From a virus, in the IMG/VR virus record IMGVR_UViG_3300009157_000002, positions 1 to 64,000 of that record: 64,000 nucleotides of DNA. One strand, written 5' to 3'. The notes below the pieces were generated by a model. The model had not been told where the DNA came from, did no database searches, and was given only the letters and a program-made list of their open reading frames with translations. Positions 48,675-57,066 of the stretch are shown in pieces. Each line of letters starts with the position of its first letter. Positions within the stretch are counted from its first letter, which is position 1. The position numbers were made by a program, and so were the translations under genes.

Positions 48675-50905
48675 ACACGAACCTGATAGATCAAACGATT
48701 AGGCCAAATCGTCTTGAGACAAAAGACAAGGGTAAGGAATACCACGCCCAATATGGCAGGTGGGGTGTGGCTTCTGCGATTAACCATCCGCTTCATCGTG
48801 CTTTTGTTATAAACACTATTATATACTGGCGCTTTTATTCTAACGACCAATGGATACTTGATGATGATCTGGAAGGATTTTTATCTGACGAAACCGGGTT
48901 TGCCAGAAACCGCTTAAAGCTACGGGAAAACATTATCATGCCGATGGTTAACCAATTTGAAGGTAATGCCATACGTCTTGATTTTAATGCCAAGGCTGTA
49001 AACGTATCACCCTATGTAATTAACAGGCGTGAGAACCAGCTTAGGGAAAAATTGATGATGAATGATGTCGCGGAGGCGGCACCTTCAATGAAAGAGCACA
49101 TAAAAAACAAATACGGTATCGGTGATACCAAGGCTGAAACAGAACAGCTATTTAACCATTCCTTTGTTGATGAGCACACCCGCGATATCAATGAACTTTT
49201 AGTATGGTCTAAAGGCCGGAATAATTTCGAAGACAACCTGACAAGAATTGCCACACACATGGCAATCAGCGGAATCGGTATACATAAAGGCTATGAGCAG
49301 GCAGGAGAACAACAGTGGGAGGTAACGGATTCCCTCTTTTATTTTTTTGATCGCGGCGCAAAAAGACCGGACCTGAAAGATGCAGGGTATATGGGAGAAC
49401 TACTTTTTGGAAACCCGGCAGAGGTGTTTGAAAAATATCAGGACTTAACACATGATGAACGCAAAAGGATTGAAAACTATTGCATAAACAATTATGATCA
49501 CATCGGGTACCTCTGGCACTTGTTTATGGCAAACAAAGATAGGGTTCCTATGTACGAAATATACTGGAAAGATATTGAACGACAAGAATATGGATATGTG
49601 ATGGATGATTACGGGTATGAGTTTTTTACGCAGATCAACGCAGAAGGAATAAAATATACTGATAAAGATCTGATCATACCCAAAGGCGAAAATTATAAAA
49701 AGGTTCTTGGCAAAAAAAACAAAACAAAAAAAACAGTAAAGTTTGTTGACGTGCTAAGATTTTGTGTTTTTACGCCATCCGAAATTATTGGCGGGGCAAC
49801 CGGAGAAGATATTGTTTATGACTATGGTATTGCAAGATATCAGGAAACCTATAATCTGGACCCATCGTTAGTTGAATATCCATATAAAGCAAGATGTGTG
49901 CATTACCATAATGGGGAAATATTAAGTCCGATACAAAATGTAATAGATCCACAACGGATGCTAAACCGTACCCTGTCAGTACTTGATAGTCACATGAATA
50001 ATGCGATGGGTTTCGGGCCTATTATAGATACCAGTGTAGTGAGTGCCCAGGGTGCGCAAAATGAAGTGATCCGGAACATGAATTTAAGCAAGCCTGTATT
50101 TGTTGACGCTAAACGCGGAGGTGTGCAAAACATGACGGGGAACTACGGCTCTAACGCAAGTCAGCAAATGGGAGCATTTATGCAAATGGCCCAACTAATG
50201 CGAACCGTTGCACAAAATACAAGTGGTGTAAATGAATCCATGCAAGGCACAGCCGGCGGCTCCAATAAGCTTGTAGGAGTTGAACAGCTTAAAATAGACA
50301 GGGGCTCTTTACAACAGGAGGGCTTTTATTATTGCCTTAACAATATTATGCTACAAACATTTCAGTCAGTAGCTACCCAGGGAAAACGTATTTATGCGGA
50401 TAGCCCGCGAAGGCTGTCAATGATTGTTGGAGATGTTGGAGCTAAAGAGATTCGCATTACCAAGGAAATGAACAACGAAGATTTCCGGGTATTCGTTAAG
50501 AAATCTATTCCAGATAATGAGGAAAAGATGCAGGTAAACGCTTTAATCTTGCAGCTTAAACAATTTGACCTGATCGGCGAAAAACAAGCAGCGGATTTAT
50601 TTAATCGTGGCGACATGGAATTGGTTGCGGAGAAAATGCGTGAGTACTTTAATGAGAAACAAATCGCTGCCGTTCTGGAATCTAAAAAAGCAGAGGCGCA
50701 AAATCAGGAAGTTATGGCTGCTGCATCACAGGATAGTGAGCAGGCTAAAATCGAAATGGAAGAACAAAAACGTTATCAGGAATATTTAATAAACAAAGAA
50801 GCCGAGAATAAAGATCAAAATCAAATGGTTAAGGATGCCGGGAAGCTACAGCAGATTGCAAAAAAGCAAGAAGGAGAAATGCTGAACAATCAGTTTAAAG
50901 TGTAA
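48671..50905 (+). CDS. Portal protein
   Basis: 744 residues. The segments RNRLKLRENIIMPMVNQFEG, AISGIGIHKGYEQAGEQQWE, and LVGVEQLKIDRGSLQQEGFYY correspond to portal proteins of crAss-like and related podoviruses by pattern and size. The C-terminal 150 residues are a Gln/Glu-rich helix typical of the portal barrel region. The portal forms the dodecameric vertex through which DNA enters with terminase. It begins inside the preceding gene (ATGA overlap). Confidence 0.72.
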   Translation: MNTNLIDQTIRPNRLETKDKGKEYHAQYGRWGVASAINHPLHRAFVINTIIYWRFYSNDQWILDDDLEGFLSDETGFARNRLKLRENIIMPMVNQFEGNAIRLDFNAKAVNVSPYVINRRENQLREKLMMNDVAEAAPSMKEHIKNKYGIGDTKAETEQLFNHSFVDEHTRDINELLVWSKGRNNFEDNLTRIATHMAISGIGIHKGYEQAGEQQWEVTDSLFYFFDRGAKRPDLKDAGYMGELLFGNPAEVFEKYQDLTHDERKRIENYCINNYDHIGYLWHLFMANKDRVPMYEIYWKDIERQEYGYVMDDYGYEFFTQINAEGIKYTDKDLIIPKGENYKKVLGKKNKTKKTVKFVDVLRFCVFTPSEIIGGATGEDIVYDYGIARYQETYNLDPSLVEYPYKARCVHYHNGEILSPIQNVIDPQRMLNRTLSVLDSHMNNAMGFGPIIDTSVVSAQGAQNEVIRNMNLSKPVFVDAKRGGVQNMTGNYGSNASQQMGAFMQMAQLMRTVAQNTSGVNESMQGTAGGSNKLVGVEQLKIDRGSLQQEGFYYCLNNIMLQTFQSVATQGKRIYADSPRRLSMIVGDVGAKEIRITKEMNNEDFRVFVKKSIPDNEEKMQVNALILQLKQFDLIGEKQAADLFNRGDMELVAEKMREYFNEKQIAAVLESKKAEAQNQEVMAAASQDSEQAKIEMEEQKRYQEYLINKEAENKDQNQMVKDAGKLQQIAKKQEGEMLNNQFKV

Positions 50906-50922
50906 ACTAAAAAATAATTACC

Positions 50923-51120
50923 ATGATGAAAGTACTGATCATTATACTCGAATGGATTAAAGCACATCCTGAAATAGTTACTACTCAATTAGCTGTTCTT
51001 TGGGAGATTATATTTCGGGTAAAGCCCACAGAAAAAGACTGGTCAATTATTAACCTAATCAAAAGAATTTTAGATAAAATTTTCAAGAATAAAAAAACTA
51101 TAGGCGGATGTCACCTTTAA
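50923..51120 (+). CDS. Small hydrophobic protein before the endolysin
   Basis: 65 residues. ILIIILEWIKAHPEIVTTQLAV-like N-terminal half (with an ILII stretch) and a basic C-terminal half (LIKRILDKIFKNKKT). The hydrophobic helices and the endolysin right after it suggest a holin or a membrane-associated lysis helper, but the helices are weak. The stop overlaps the endolysin start by 13 bases. Confidence 0.5.
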   Translation: MMKVLIIILEWIKAHPEIVTTQLAVLWEIIFRVKPTEKDWSIINLIKRILDKIFKNKKTIGGCHL

Positions 51121-51473
51121 AGAGTATTAGGGAAAGACAATCAGTATTCGTGCTTAATATTGCATTACTTATTCAACATACCTACTCAATAGGTTACGAA
51201 CTTACTTTTGGGGAGGCGCTAAGAACACCAGAACAACAAGCTATTTATATAAAAAACGGCAGATCAAAAACAATAAACAGTAAGCACCTTACCAGACTAG
51301 CAATTGATTTAAACCTATTTAAAGATGGGGTGTATCTTACAGCTACCGAAGATTACAGACTACTTGGCGATTACTGGAAAAACCTAAACCAGGAGAATGT
51401 TTGGGGTGGAGACTTTGGCGATGGAAATCATTTTCAAATGACTAAAATAGAAATGAAAGTTACAGCGGCTTAA
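51108..51473 (+). CDS. M15-type endolysin (L-alanyl-D-glutamate/D-Ala-D-Ala peptidase)
   Basis: 121 residues, the size of small phage M15 peptidases. GEALRTPEQQAIYI is the substrate-side helix; SKHLTRLAIDLNLF holds the metal-binding His and Asp (SxHxxGxAxD variant), and GDFGDGNHFQM the last His ligand. It would cut peptidoglycan stem peptides at the end of the lytic cycle. No signal peptide, so export needs a holin. It sits between portal and scaffold genes, away from the other membrane genes at 6 kb. Confidence 0.8.
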   Translation: MSPLKSIRERQSVFVLNIALLIQHTYSIGYELTFGEALRTPEQQAIYIKNGRSKTINSKHLTRLAIDLNLFKDGVYLTATEDYRLLGDYWKNLNQENVWGGDFGDGNHFQMTKIEMKVTAA

Positions 51474-51720
51474 TTGACAAGCCGTATTCCATTACATTTT
51501 TTATAAATGCAGTAACTTCGGAAAGGCATTTCAATAGATACTCTTTTGTTAATTTATCCTTTTTTACTCGATTAACGTAAGCCTCAAAAATCATAAATTC
51601 TATATCAGTACAATGCTCAGTAATAGTAAACCAGCCAAAAGTATTTTCCTCGTGTGTATAATCATCTAAATGAAAAAATTGTTGTTTTTCATTAAACTCT
51701 AATCTGTAAGTTGGTTCCAT
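51460..51720 (-). CDS. Unknown protein downstream of the HTH regulator
   Basis: 86 residues, acidic, beta-rich N-terminal half and a helical C-terminal half (TKEYLLKCLSEVTAFIKNVM). It lies two bases after the HTH gene at 51723 on the same strand, so it should be under the same operator. A partner or antagonist of the regulator is conceivable. Not recognised. Overlaps the endolysin end by 14 bases on the other strand. Confidence 0.5.
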   Translation of the reverse strand: MEPTYRLEFNEKQQFFHLDDYTHEENTFGWFTITEHCTDIEFMIFEAYVNRVKKDKLTKEYLLKCLSEVTAFIKNVMEYGLSIKPL

Positions 51721-51722
51721 TT

Positions 51723-51953
51723 TTAAAGTTTGGTGTTAAGAACTCTGGCAATATTTAATAAAGTGGAAAGCGTTGGATTGTAAGTGGGATCATTTTCGAT
51801 GTGTTGAATAATTCTGGTAGAGGTATCAATATAAAAAGCAAGTTCAGATTGCGACCATTTTCTTTTTTTCCTCACCTCCTTAACCAAGGGCCCGATCAAC
51901 GCCATTCTCTCCATAAGAAATCCTTTTTTTTCTTCACGGGTCAATTGTTCCAT
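51723..51953 (-). CDS. Small XRE regulator with its own family B operator
   Basis: 76 residues from ATG 51953; the long open frame upstream of it is non-coding promoter DNA. VKEVRKKRKWSQSELAFYID and TSTRIIQHIENDPTYNPTLS form an XRE HTH, and STLLNIARVLNTKL is the last helix. Directly upstream is a 21-base variant of the family B palindrome, then TATATTTG, so autoregulation is likely. It lies in the middle of the virion genes, reading the opposite way, and is the strongest candidate for the family B regulator. Confidence 0.75.
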   Translation of the reverse strand: MEQLTREEKKGFLMERMALIGPLVKEVRKKRKWSQSELAFYIDTSTRIIQHIENDPTYNPTLSTLLNIARVLNTKL

Positions 51954-51957
51954 GTTT

Positions 51958-51986
51958 TTATTTAGTGATTCTAAATAACAAATATA
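51958..51986 (-). promoter_or_regulatory. Promoter and shortened family B operator of the 51723 gene
   Basis: On the minus strand TATATTTG (51986-51979) is followed at once by a palindrome variant at 51978-51958 with arms TTATTTAG and ATTCTAAATAA and two bases fewer in the centre. The start codon follows four bases later. The same box-operator junction is found at 43479, 47232 and 62786. Confidence 0.75.
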
Positions 51987-52016
51987 AAAATAAAATTTCA
52001 AAATGTGCGGTTTAAG

Positions 52017-52065
52017 GCGCGCTTTATATAGCGTTTTAAATACGATGTATGGGATGTTCCTTTGT
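52017..52065 (+). promoter_or_regulatory. Late-type promoter module, copy 2
   Basis: GCGCGC, TTTATATAGCGTTTTAA, exactly 14 unrelated bases, then ATGTTCCTTTGT: the same order and spacing as 9461-9511. TTCCTTTG at 52057-52064 is one base from TAnnTTTG. It directly precedes the scaffold and capsid genes. Confidence 0.65.
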
Positions 52066-52082
52066 ATAAAAGCAATAGCGCC

Positions 52083-53294
52083 ATGCCAGAAACAGCCGAG
52101 CAACAAGTAACAGCAGCAACTACCGAAACAGAAAATAAAGAGCCAATTACTGCCGAAAATCAGCCACCGGTTCAAGAGGTTCAACAGATTCAGCAAGAAC
52201 CTCTAACACCGCAAGGCCAGCAACTTGCAGAGCTGTTGAACTTTGTAAAAGCCAATCCGGAGGCAGCAAAAACACCCGAAGTAAAAGCCTTACTTGATGA
52301 TCTGGAAAAATTTAAAGCTGCAAAAAATAAAACTAATGTCCAAACGGATGCTGCAATTCCTTCTGAACCTCTTAAGCAAGAGGAAGCGCCACAAACAGAG
52401 CCAGAAGTTAAAAAACCAGAAATCAAATCTGCCTTTTTCGGGGCACCAGCCTCCAACAAAGTAGAATTTAAAACTCCGGAAGAATGGAAAGGCTACATCG
52501 ACAAAAAATTTTCTATTAAAGACGAATCTACTTTTTTTGATTCTGTTGAAAAGTGGAGAAAAGACAGCCAGGAAAAAGGCGACCTGGAAAGAGACAAAAA
52601 TAATTACGACAGGTTATTTGAAGAAATACCAGAGCCCATTTACAATGCAATAGAAAGCTGGGGCAAAGGAGAAGATTGGATCGATAAATTAAAAAAAACG
52701 ATACCAAGTATTGACTATAACAAAGATTTTGAATCGCAAAGTATATACGAAATAGTGAACAACTATTTCCCTGATAAATTTGAAAGGGAGGAACTATCAG
52801 GCTCCTACAAAGATTTCGACATTACCGTACAGAAAGCAGTAGACGTTGCAAAAGAGAAGTACAACTTTGAAAGACAGCAGTTCAGTAACAGACGTGCTGA
52901 GGTTCAGAAAAAAGCGGATGAGCAAATTCAGAAGCTTCGAAATTCTGCACTCAGTTCCGTAAAAAAACTAGAACAATCATTTCCTGATTTTGACAAAAAC
53001 GAGATCGCGCAGATCTCTAAAGTCCTAAACAGTGGTGACACAAGCAGCCTGATCCAGAACAAAGATGGAACCTACAAAGAAGATGCGGCGGAACGGGTTG
53101 CATATATGCTTTTCGGTAAAAGAGAGATCAGCAATTTGAAGCAGTTAATGGGAGCTTCGCAGCAACAGTTACAAGATACTGTTACCAGAAAAAGTGACAC
53201 CCCGCGTATTCACGGCAACCAGGACTCCACAATTACACCTGAGAAAAAAGCGGCGGAAAATCTTCAAAGGCTAGTCCCTAAAACCTACTACTAA
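52083..53294 (+). CDS. Putative scaffolding protein
   Basis: 403 residues from ATG 52083 (a longer reading would need TTG within the promoter). The first 110 residues are Pro/Gln/Glu/Thr rich and probably disordered; the rest is charged helix with coiled coil (KEKYNFERQQFSNRRAEVQK) and the motif SVKKLEQSFPDFDKNEIAQI. Position directly before the capsid gene, charge pattern and length are those of phage scaffolding proteins, which guide capsid assembly and are then removed. Confidence 0.6.
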   Translation: MPETAEQQVTAATTETENKEPITAENQPPVQEVQQIQQEPLTPQGQQLAELLNFVKANPEAAKTPEVKALLDDLEKFKAAKNKTNVQTDAAIPSEPLKQEEAPQTEPEVKKPEIKSAFFGAPASNKVEFKTPEEWKGYIDKKFSIKDESTFFDSVEKWRKDSQEKGDLERDKNNYDRLFEEIPEPIYNAIESWGKGEDWIDKLKKTIPSIDYNKDFESQSIYEIVNNYFPDKFEREELSGSYKDFDITVQKAVDVAKEKYNFERQQFSNRRAEVQKKADEQIQKLRNSALSSVKKLEQSFPDFDKNEIAQISKVLNSGDTSSLIQNKDGTYKEDAAERVAYMLFGKREISNLKQLMGASQQQLQDTVTRKSDTPRIHGNQDSTITPEKKAAENLQRLVPKTYY

Positions 53295-53312
53295 TCTTCT
53301 AAAAAATAACTA

Positions 53313-54566
53313 ATGTCACAAATATATACCCCCACCATACCCCCTTCCAATGCGTTAAGCAATATTGACTTAAACGCATTTGGCTCTAACTATGCAAGCT
53401 CCTATGGTCACAACGTAACCGGTCTAATCAGACGAGAAGTACAGCGTGTAATTTACGATGCCGCTCCCAAGGGATACTTTACGGATTTGCAACTTCTAAT
53501 GCAAAAACCAAGAGAAAAATGGCCGACCGATGAAGCATATTATGACGAACGCACCTTTGGGCGCAAGCCTATTGTTGCAACCGCTAACGTAGCAGGTGGA
53601 ACTCAAACACAGGTAATTCCTGTTACTAACCTGAGCACCTCTGCTGTCTCTTTAAATTTTATTGTTGTTTATCCGAATAACCAAAAAGGAACGGTAATAG
53701 CAATTGATCAGACTCTTAATACGATCACCGTAAAAGCATATACCAATCAGGTACTACCTGCTGTAACGGCGACCGATGTTATTTCTCTTCAATCAAGTAT
53801 GCTTGGCGACAGCAGAAACAGAATCGACACCTATTCACGTATTGACGTAATTGAACGTTACAACTTTATCCAACAATTTGCCCGTGCAACACGCTTCGGA
53901 AAAATGGAGTTGTATAAATACAAAAACGTAGGCACTACCAACTTCCTGGATGAAAACAAAAGGGATGTAATGGATCAGTACCGAATAGATCTTTCTAACT
54001 CTTGGTGGAACGGAGAACGCGGTGAAGCTATTATGGACGATGGTACCCCGACCAAAACAATGGGTGGAATATTTCCAAGCATGACAGCGGCAGGATCACC
54101 AAGCACGATCACTACTATTGCCACTATCGGAGATGCGATGGAAGATATTGTTTTGGCAACTCAATTCGGAACATCTTCTCAGCGTAAATTCTTGTTTGCT
54201 ACTCCTACACTTTTACACGGTTTATCCAAGTTTTATAAGAGCGCTCTTACCCGTTACACTCCGAATGATATGATCGCTAAACTAGAGCTGAACCAAATAG
54301 AAATGCAAGGTGGTATCGTTGTTTTAGTTCCTATGCAACGCTTCCAGGAAATTTCCTGCTTCCCTGCATCATTCGCAAACAGAATGATCCTGGTTGATAT
54401 GGAAAATATAAGCTGTGCTGAAACCTGGGGAGAAGACATTGTAGATGAGACTCCGGATATTTCTTCCGGAATCAATCAGAACACTTACAAAGACTTCTGG
54501 ATCACAGGTCAGTTAAGTATGAAAATGCCTAACCCATTATCAAATGGATGGATTGATGTAGTTTAA
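53313..54566 (+). CDS. Major capsid protein
   Basis: 417 residues following the scaffold gene at 18 bases. IPPSNALSNIDLNAFGSNYA, VTGLIRREVQRVIYDAAPKG, and the later DMENISCAETWGEDIVDETP with FKDFWITGQLSMKMPNPLSN-like end recall crAss-like and related podovirus coat proteins of HK97 fold. An inserted domain (about residues 88-155; TQTQVIPVTNLSTSAVSLNF) is beta-rich and may be a surface Ig-like insertion. It is followed by a strong terminator, as expected for an abundant product. Confidence 0.7.
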   Translation: MSQIYTPTIPPSNALSNIDLNAFGSNYASSYGHNVTGLIRREVQRVIYDAAPKGYFTDLQLLMQKPREKWPTDEAYYDERTFGRKPIVATANVAGGTQTQVIPVTNLSTSAVSLNFIVVYPNNQKGTVIAIDQTLNTITVKAYTNQVLPAVTATDVISLQSSMLGDSRNRIDTYSRIDVIERYNFIQQFARATRFGKMELYKYKNVGTTNFLDENKRDVMDQYRIDLSNSWWNGERGEAIMDDGTPTKTMGGIFPSMTAAGSPSTITTIATIGDAMEDIVLATQFGTSSQRKFLFATPTLLHGLSKFYKSALTRYTPNDMIAKLELNQIEMQGGIVVLVPMQRFQEISCFPASFANRMILVDMENISCAETWGEDIVDETPDISSGINQNTYKDFWITGQLSMKMPNPLSNGWIDVV

Positions 54567-54578
54567 GTTTGATGGTTA

Positions 54579-54609
54579 AAAGGATTCCGTTAGGCCGGAA
54601 TCCTTTTTT
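54579..54609 (+). terminator. Strong terminator after the capsid gene
   Basis: AAAGGATTCCG pairs with CGGAATCCTTT over 11 base pairs, six-base loop TTAGGC, followed by a run of T. It would limit read-through from the capsid gene into the next genes. Confidence 0.85.
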
Positions 54610-54630
54610 ATAAATCTAAAAATAAATAGT

Positions 54631-55515
54631 ATGCTAAAAACCTCTGAGAACGGCGACACAAAGCCAAATATTGAAATTAATGGGGAGGCGATAAATGTTC
54701 CCCTGGCAAAAACAATAACGGAACAGGCTAAAGGTCCACAGGTCACACCACCTGTTCCAAATTTAGAGCCAGAGCCTATGATTAAACTTTCACAGGTTGA
54801 CGAGATGATTAATAACCGTCTGAGTGAACTTAAAAAAGAACTAACTAAAAAGTCAGGAGGAGATTTTAACGCGAAAGATCTTACTCAGGTGCTTTCAGAA
54901 GCATTATCCAGGGATCGAGGACAGAATGGATCTACAGCATTAGTCAAAGAAGAAGATATTGACATTAATGATGTGCTTGCCGAGGATGTTATTTTCTGGA
55001 GCTATGGACATACATTCGGGATTAACAGCGAAAAGCGGAACGGACATAATGTAATACCTCCTTACGGAAGAGCGATCCATTTTACACACAGTTGGACTGA
55101 TATCCGGGGAATGGGAAAAAACAAAACTGTTTTTAAAGTGAACACTTTTAAAACAAGTTCAAAAAAAGTTGCTGATTGGTTGAGAAAAAGTCCACTGTAT
55201 AAAACAAGGATTTTTGAAAACATTAAATCAGTAGCCAATATTGATATGTACTTCGCACAGAAATTAACCGATGCCGCTAATACCATTTCAGGTCTTGAGC
55301 CACCACAGGTATTACAACGGGCGCAAAACGCAGGTCTTGAAATCACATCGGATTATGATTCTATTAGAAATCAGTTGATTCAAAAAATAGCGATGGAAGA
55401 ATATGAAAAATCTAAACAAATAAGCTTAGATGCTGCGGCTCCAACGGATCTTTCGCCTGATAAGATAATAAAGCGAACAGTTAGCAAGTCTACGACTCCA
55501 GCACCTATCTATTAA
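54631..55515 (+). CDS. Virion-associated protein, unknown
   Basis: 294 residues. A flexible N-terminal 90 residues with a Lys/Glu helix (QVDEMINNRLSELKKELTKK) is followed by a globular part with HTFGINSEKRNGHNVIPPYG and TVFKVNTFKTSSKKVADWL. Between capsid and ring-like proteins this is a candidate head or neck protein. It stands alone between two terminators. Confidence 0.5.
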   Translation: MLKTSENGDTKPNIEINGEAINVPLAKTITEQAKGPQVTPPVPNLEPEPMIKLSQVDEMINNRLSELKKELTKKSGGDFNAKDLTQVLSEALSRDRGQNGSTALVKEEDIDINDVLAEDVIFWSYGHTFGINSEKRNGHNVIPPYGRAIHFTHSWTDIRGMGKNKTVFKVNTFKTSSKKVADWLRKSPLYKTRIFENIKSVANIDMYFAQKLTDAANTISGLEPPQVLQRAQNAGLEITSDYDSIRNQLIQKIAMEEYEKSKQISLDAAAPTDLSPDKIIKRTVSKSTTPAPIY

Positions 55516-55538
55516 AAAATCTGTGTTGTTTGTTAAAG

Positions 55539-55567
55539 ACCCTCGGCTTTGTTCGGGGGTTTTTATT
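55539..55567 (+). terminator. Terminator after the 54631 gene
   Basis: ACCCTCG pairs with CGGGGGT (seven pairs, one G-T) around GCTTTGTT, followed by TTTT. Confidence 0.75.
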
Positions 55568-55584
55568 AATAAATAAAAAACAAA

Positions 55585-56343
55585 TTGATAATCACAAACA
55601 CTATACGCGATAAGGTAAAAGCGGATTTAGATGCTGAAGGGTCGGACTATTATACCGACTTACAGGATTACATACCAGCTATCAACAAATCAATTGACTG
55701 GTGCGTAGCTGTAGTTAACATGGCATACGCCCAGAAAAAAATATCGGAAGAGGCTTTTGTTGATCTTACGCGTGTACGTATTTACCAGACAAATACTTTT
55801 TCAAGAATATTGTTACCCGGCGCAACGCAAACAGATACGATATGGACTATACTTTCCGTGCTTCCGTTGCCTGTTACCTATCCAAACAATAGTATAACAC
55901 CTACCGCCTCGGATGTCGAATCGTTCTTTCGTGAAGATCTTTCTTTCAGGTCATGTCCAAACACCTGTGAAAGACTTACTGTTGAAGAATGGGAACAAAA
56001 TGCGAATAACCCGTTTGAGGCGGGACATAACGTAGAGATCGGAGAAACGGCGAAGGTTTACGGATATCTGGCTCCGCAGGATTATACCAGTAGTGGTTAC
56101 GTAGTACCAGGATCAGAAATAGAAATAAGACCCGCCCTATCAAAACAATTATGTGCGATACGGTACGCAAAGGTGCCGGCACAAATAGTTACTATTTTAG
56201 ATAACATTGAATTTCCGCAAAGCATGGCGGATATTATTTATTTAAAAACACTTGCGAACATAGGAATTAAACAGGGCGATCAGAGTACCATCATCGGGAA
56301 CGCTGACAAAGATTTAAAGATATTATTATCAGCATTTATGTAA
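55585..56343 (+). CDS. Probable neck/ring protein 1 (TTG start)
   Basis: 252 residues. The reading frame is closed by TAA at 55570 and there is no ATG or GTG before well-conserved-looking sequence, so translation must begin at TTG 55585 (MIITNTIRDKVKADLDAEGS). YIPAINKSIDWCVAVVNMAY resembles head-tail connector proteins of crAss-like phages. A beta-rich domain follows. It would sit between portal and tail. Confidence 0.55.
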   Translation: MIITNTIRDKVKADLDAEGSDYYTDLQDYIPAINKSIDWCVAVVNMAYAQKKISEEAFVDLTRVRIYQTNTFSRILLPGATQTDTIWTILSVLPLPVTYPNNSITPTASDVESFFREDLSFRSCPNTCERLTVEEWEQNANNPFEAGHNVEIGETAKVYGYLAPQDYTSSGYVVPGSEIEIRPALSKQLCAIRYAKVPAQIVTILDNIEFPQSMADIIYLKTLANIGIKQGDQSTIIGNADKDLKILLSAFM

Positions 56344-56350
56344 TTAATAC

Positions 56351-57064
56351 ATGGCAACATACCGGTATTTAGCGAATGATATTCTTAAAGAACATAAGCA
56401 AGTTAATGTAACCTCCTCATTAAAAATTGCCCAGGTGGTTTTTTGGCTCAATACCATTGCAAACAGATATCGCGGAAAGCATATTGAGAAAGGCTATTTA
56501 ACAGGGGCTTACCTGAATATTTTTCCAAACATTCCCGTGCTATCTGCTATTACAAACACTACGAAGAATATTATAAAAACCAGAAAATATTTTGTACTGC
56601 CGACTAATATCTATGATTTTAGAAATGAAAAAGCCATTGATTACATCACGTATGAAAACTTTACTGTTGAAGGATTCCGGCGTATTAAGTTCCAGCCGAC
56701 CACGCCGGACAAAGCCGAGATCCTGGAATACACCAATTACGAACGTCCAAGTCCAAGCAATCCCTATTTCTATAGAGTGCATGAGTACGTCTACTTATTG
56801 GGGGTAGAAGGTATAGCAGTCCCCAGAGTGGAGGTCGGATTATATTCTGCGCTTTTAACTAAAACAAATTTAGTAAACCTGGACGATGAAATTGATCTCG
56901 ACGAGCAAAGCATATCGCAATTAAGGATTGAAGTTTTATCGTTAGGGAAATTTATGATGGTAGCCCCTACATCGGATCGCGAAAATGATGGCTCCGAAAA
57001 CATTAATGCGGCACCACTGGAAAGAGCAAGAACACCACAACCACCACCTGAACAACAAGAATAG
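56351..57064 (+). CDS. Probable ring/connector protein 2
   Basis: 237 residues, following 7 bases after the previous gene. SSLKIAQVVFWLNTIANRYR and ENFTVEGFRRIKFQPTTPDK, then a Pro/Gln tail (RTPQPPPEQQE). Size and order match the ring-protein set of crAss-like podoviruses (three proteins of 240-280 residues after the capsid). Family not proven. Confidence 0.5.
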   Translation: MATYRYLANDILKEHKQVNVTSSLKIAQVVFWLNTIANRYRGKHIEKGYLTGAYLNIFPNIPVLSAITNTTKNIIKTRKYFVLPTNIYDFRNEKAIDYITYENFTVEGFRRIKFQPTTPDKAEILEYTNYERPSPSNPYFYRVHEYVYLLGVEGIAVPRVEVGLYSALLTKTNLVNLDDEIDLDEQSISQLRIEVLSLGKFMMVAPTSDRENDGSENINAAPLERARTPQPPPEQQE

Positions 57065-57066
57065 CC

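Noticed and set aside
51954-52196. N-terminal extension of the HTH protein at 51723
   Set aside because: The extension covers the promoter, operator and the next gene's late promoter, and its residues are repetitive Leu/Cys/Phe typical of non-coding frames.
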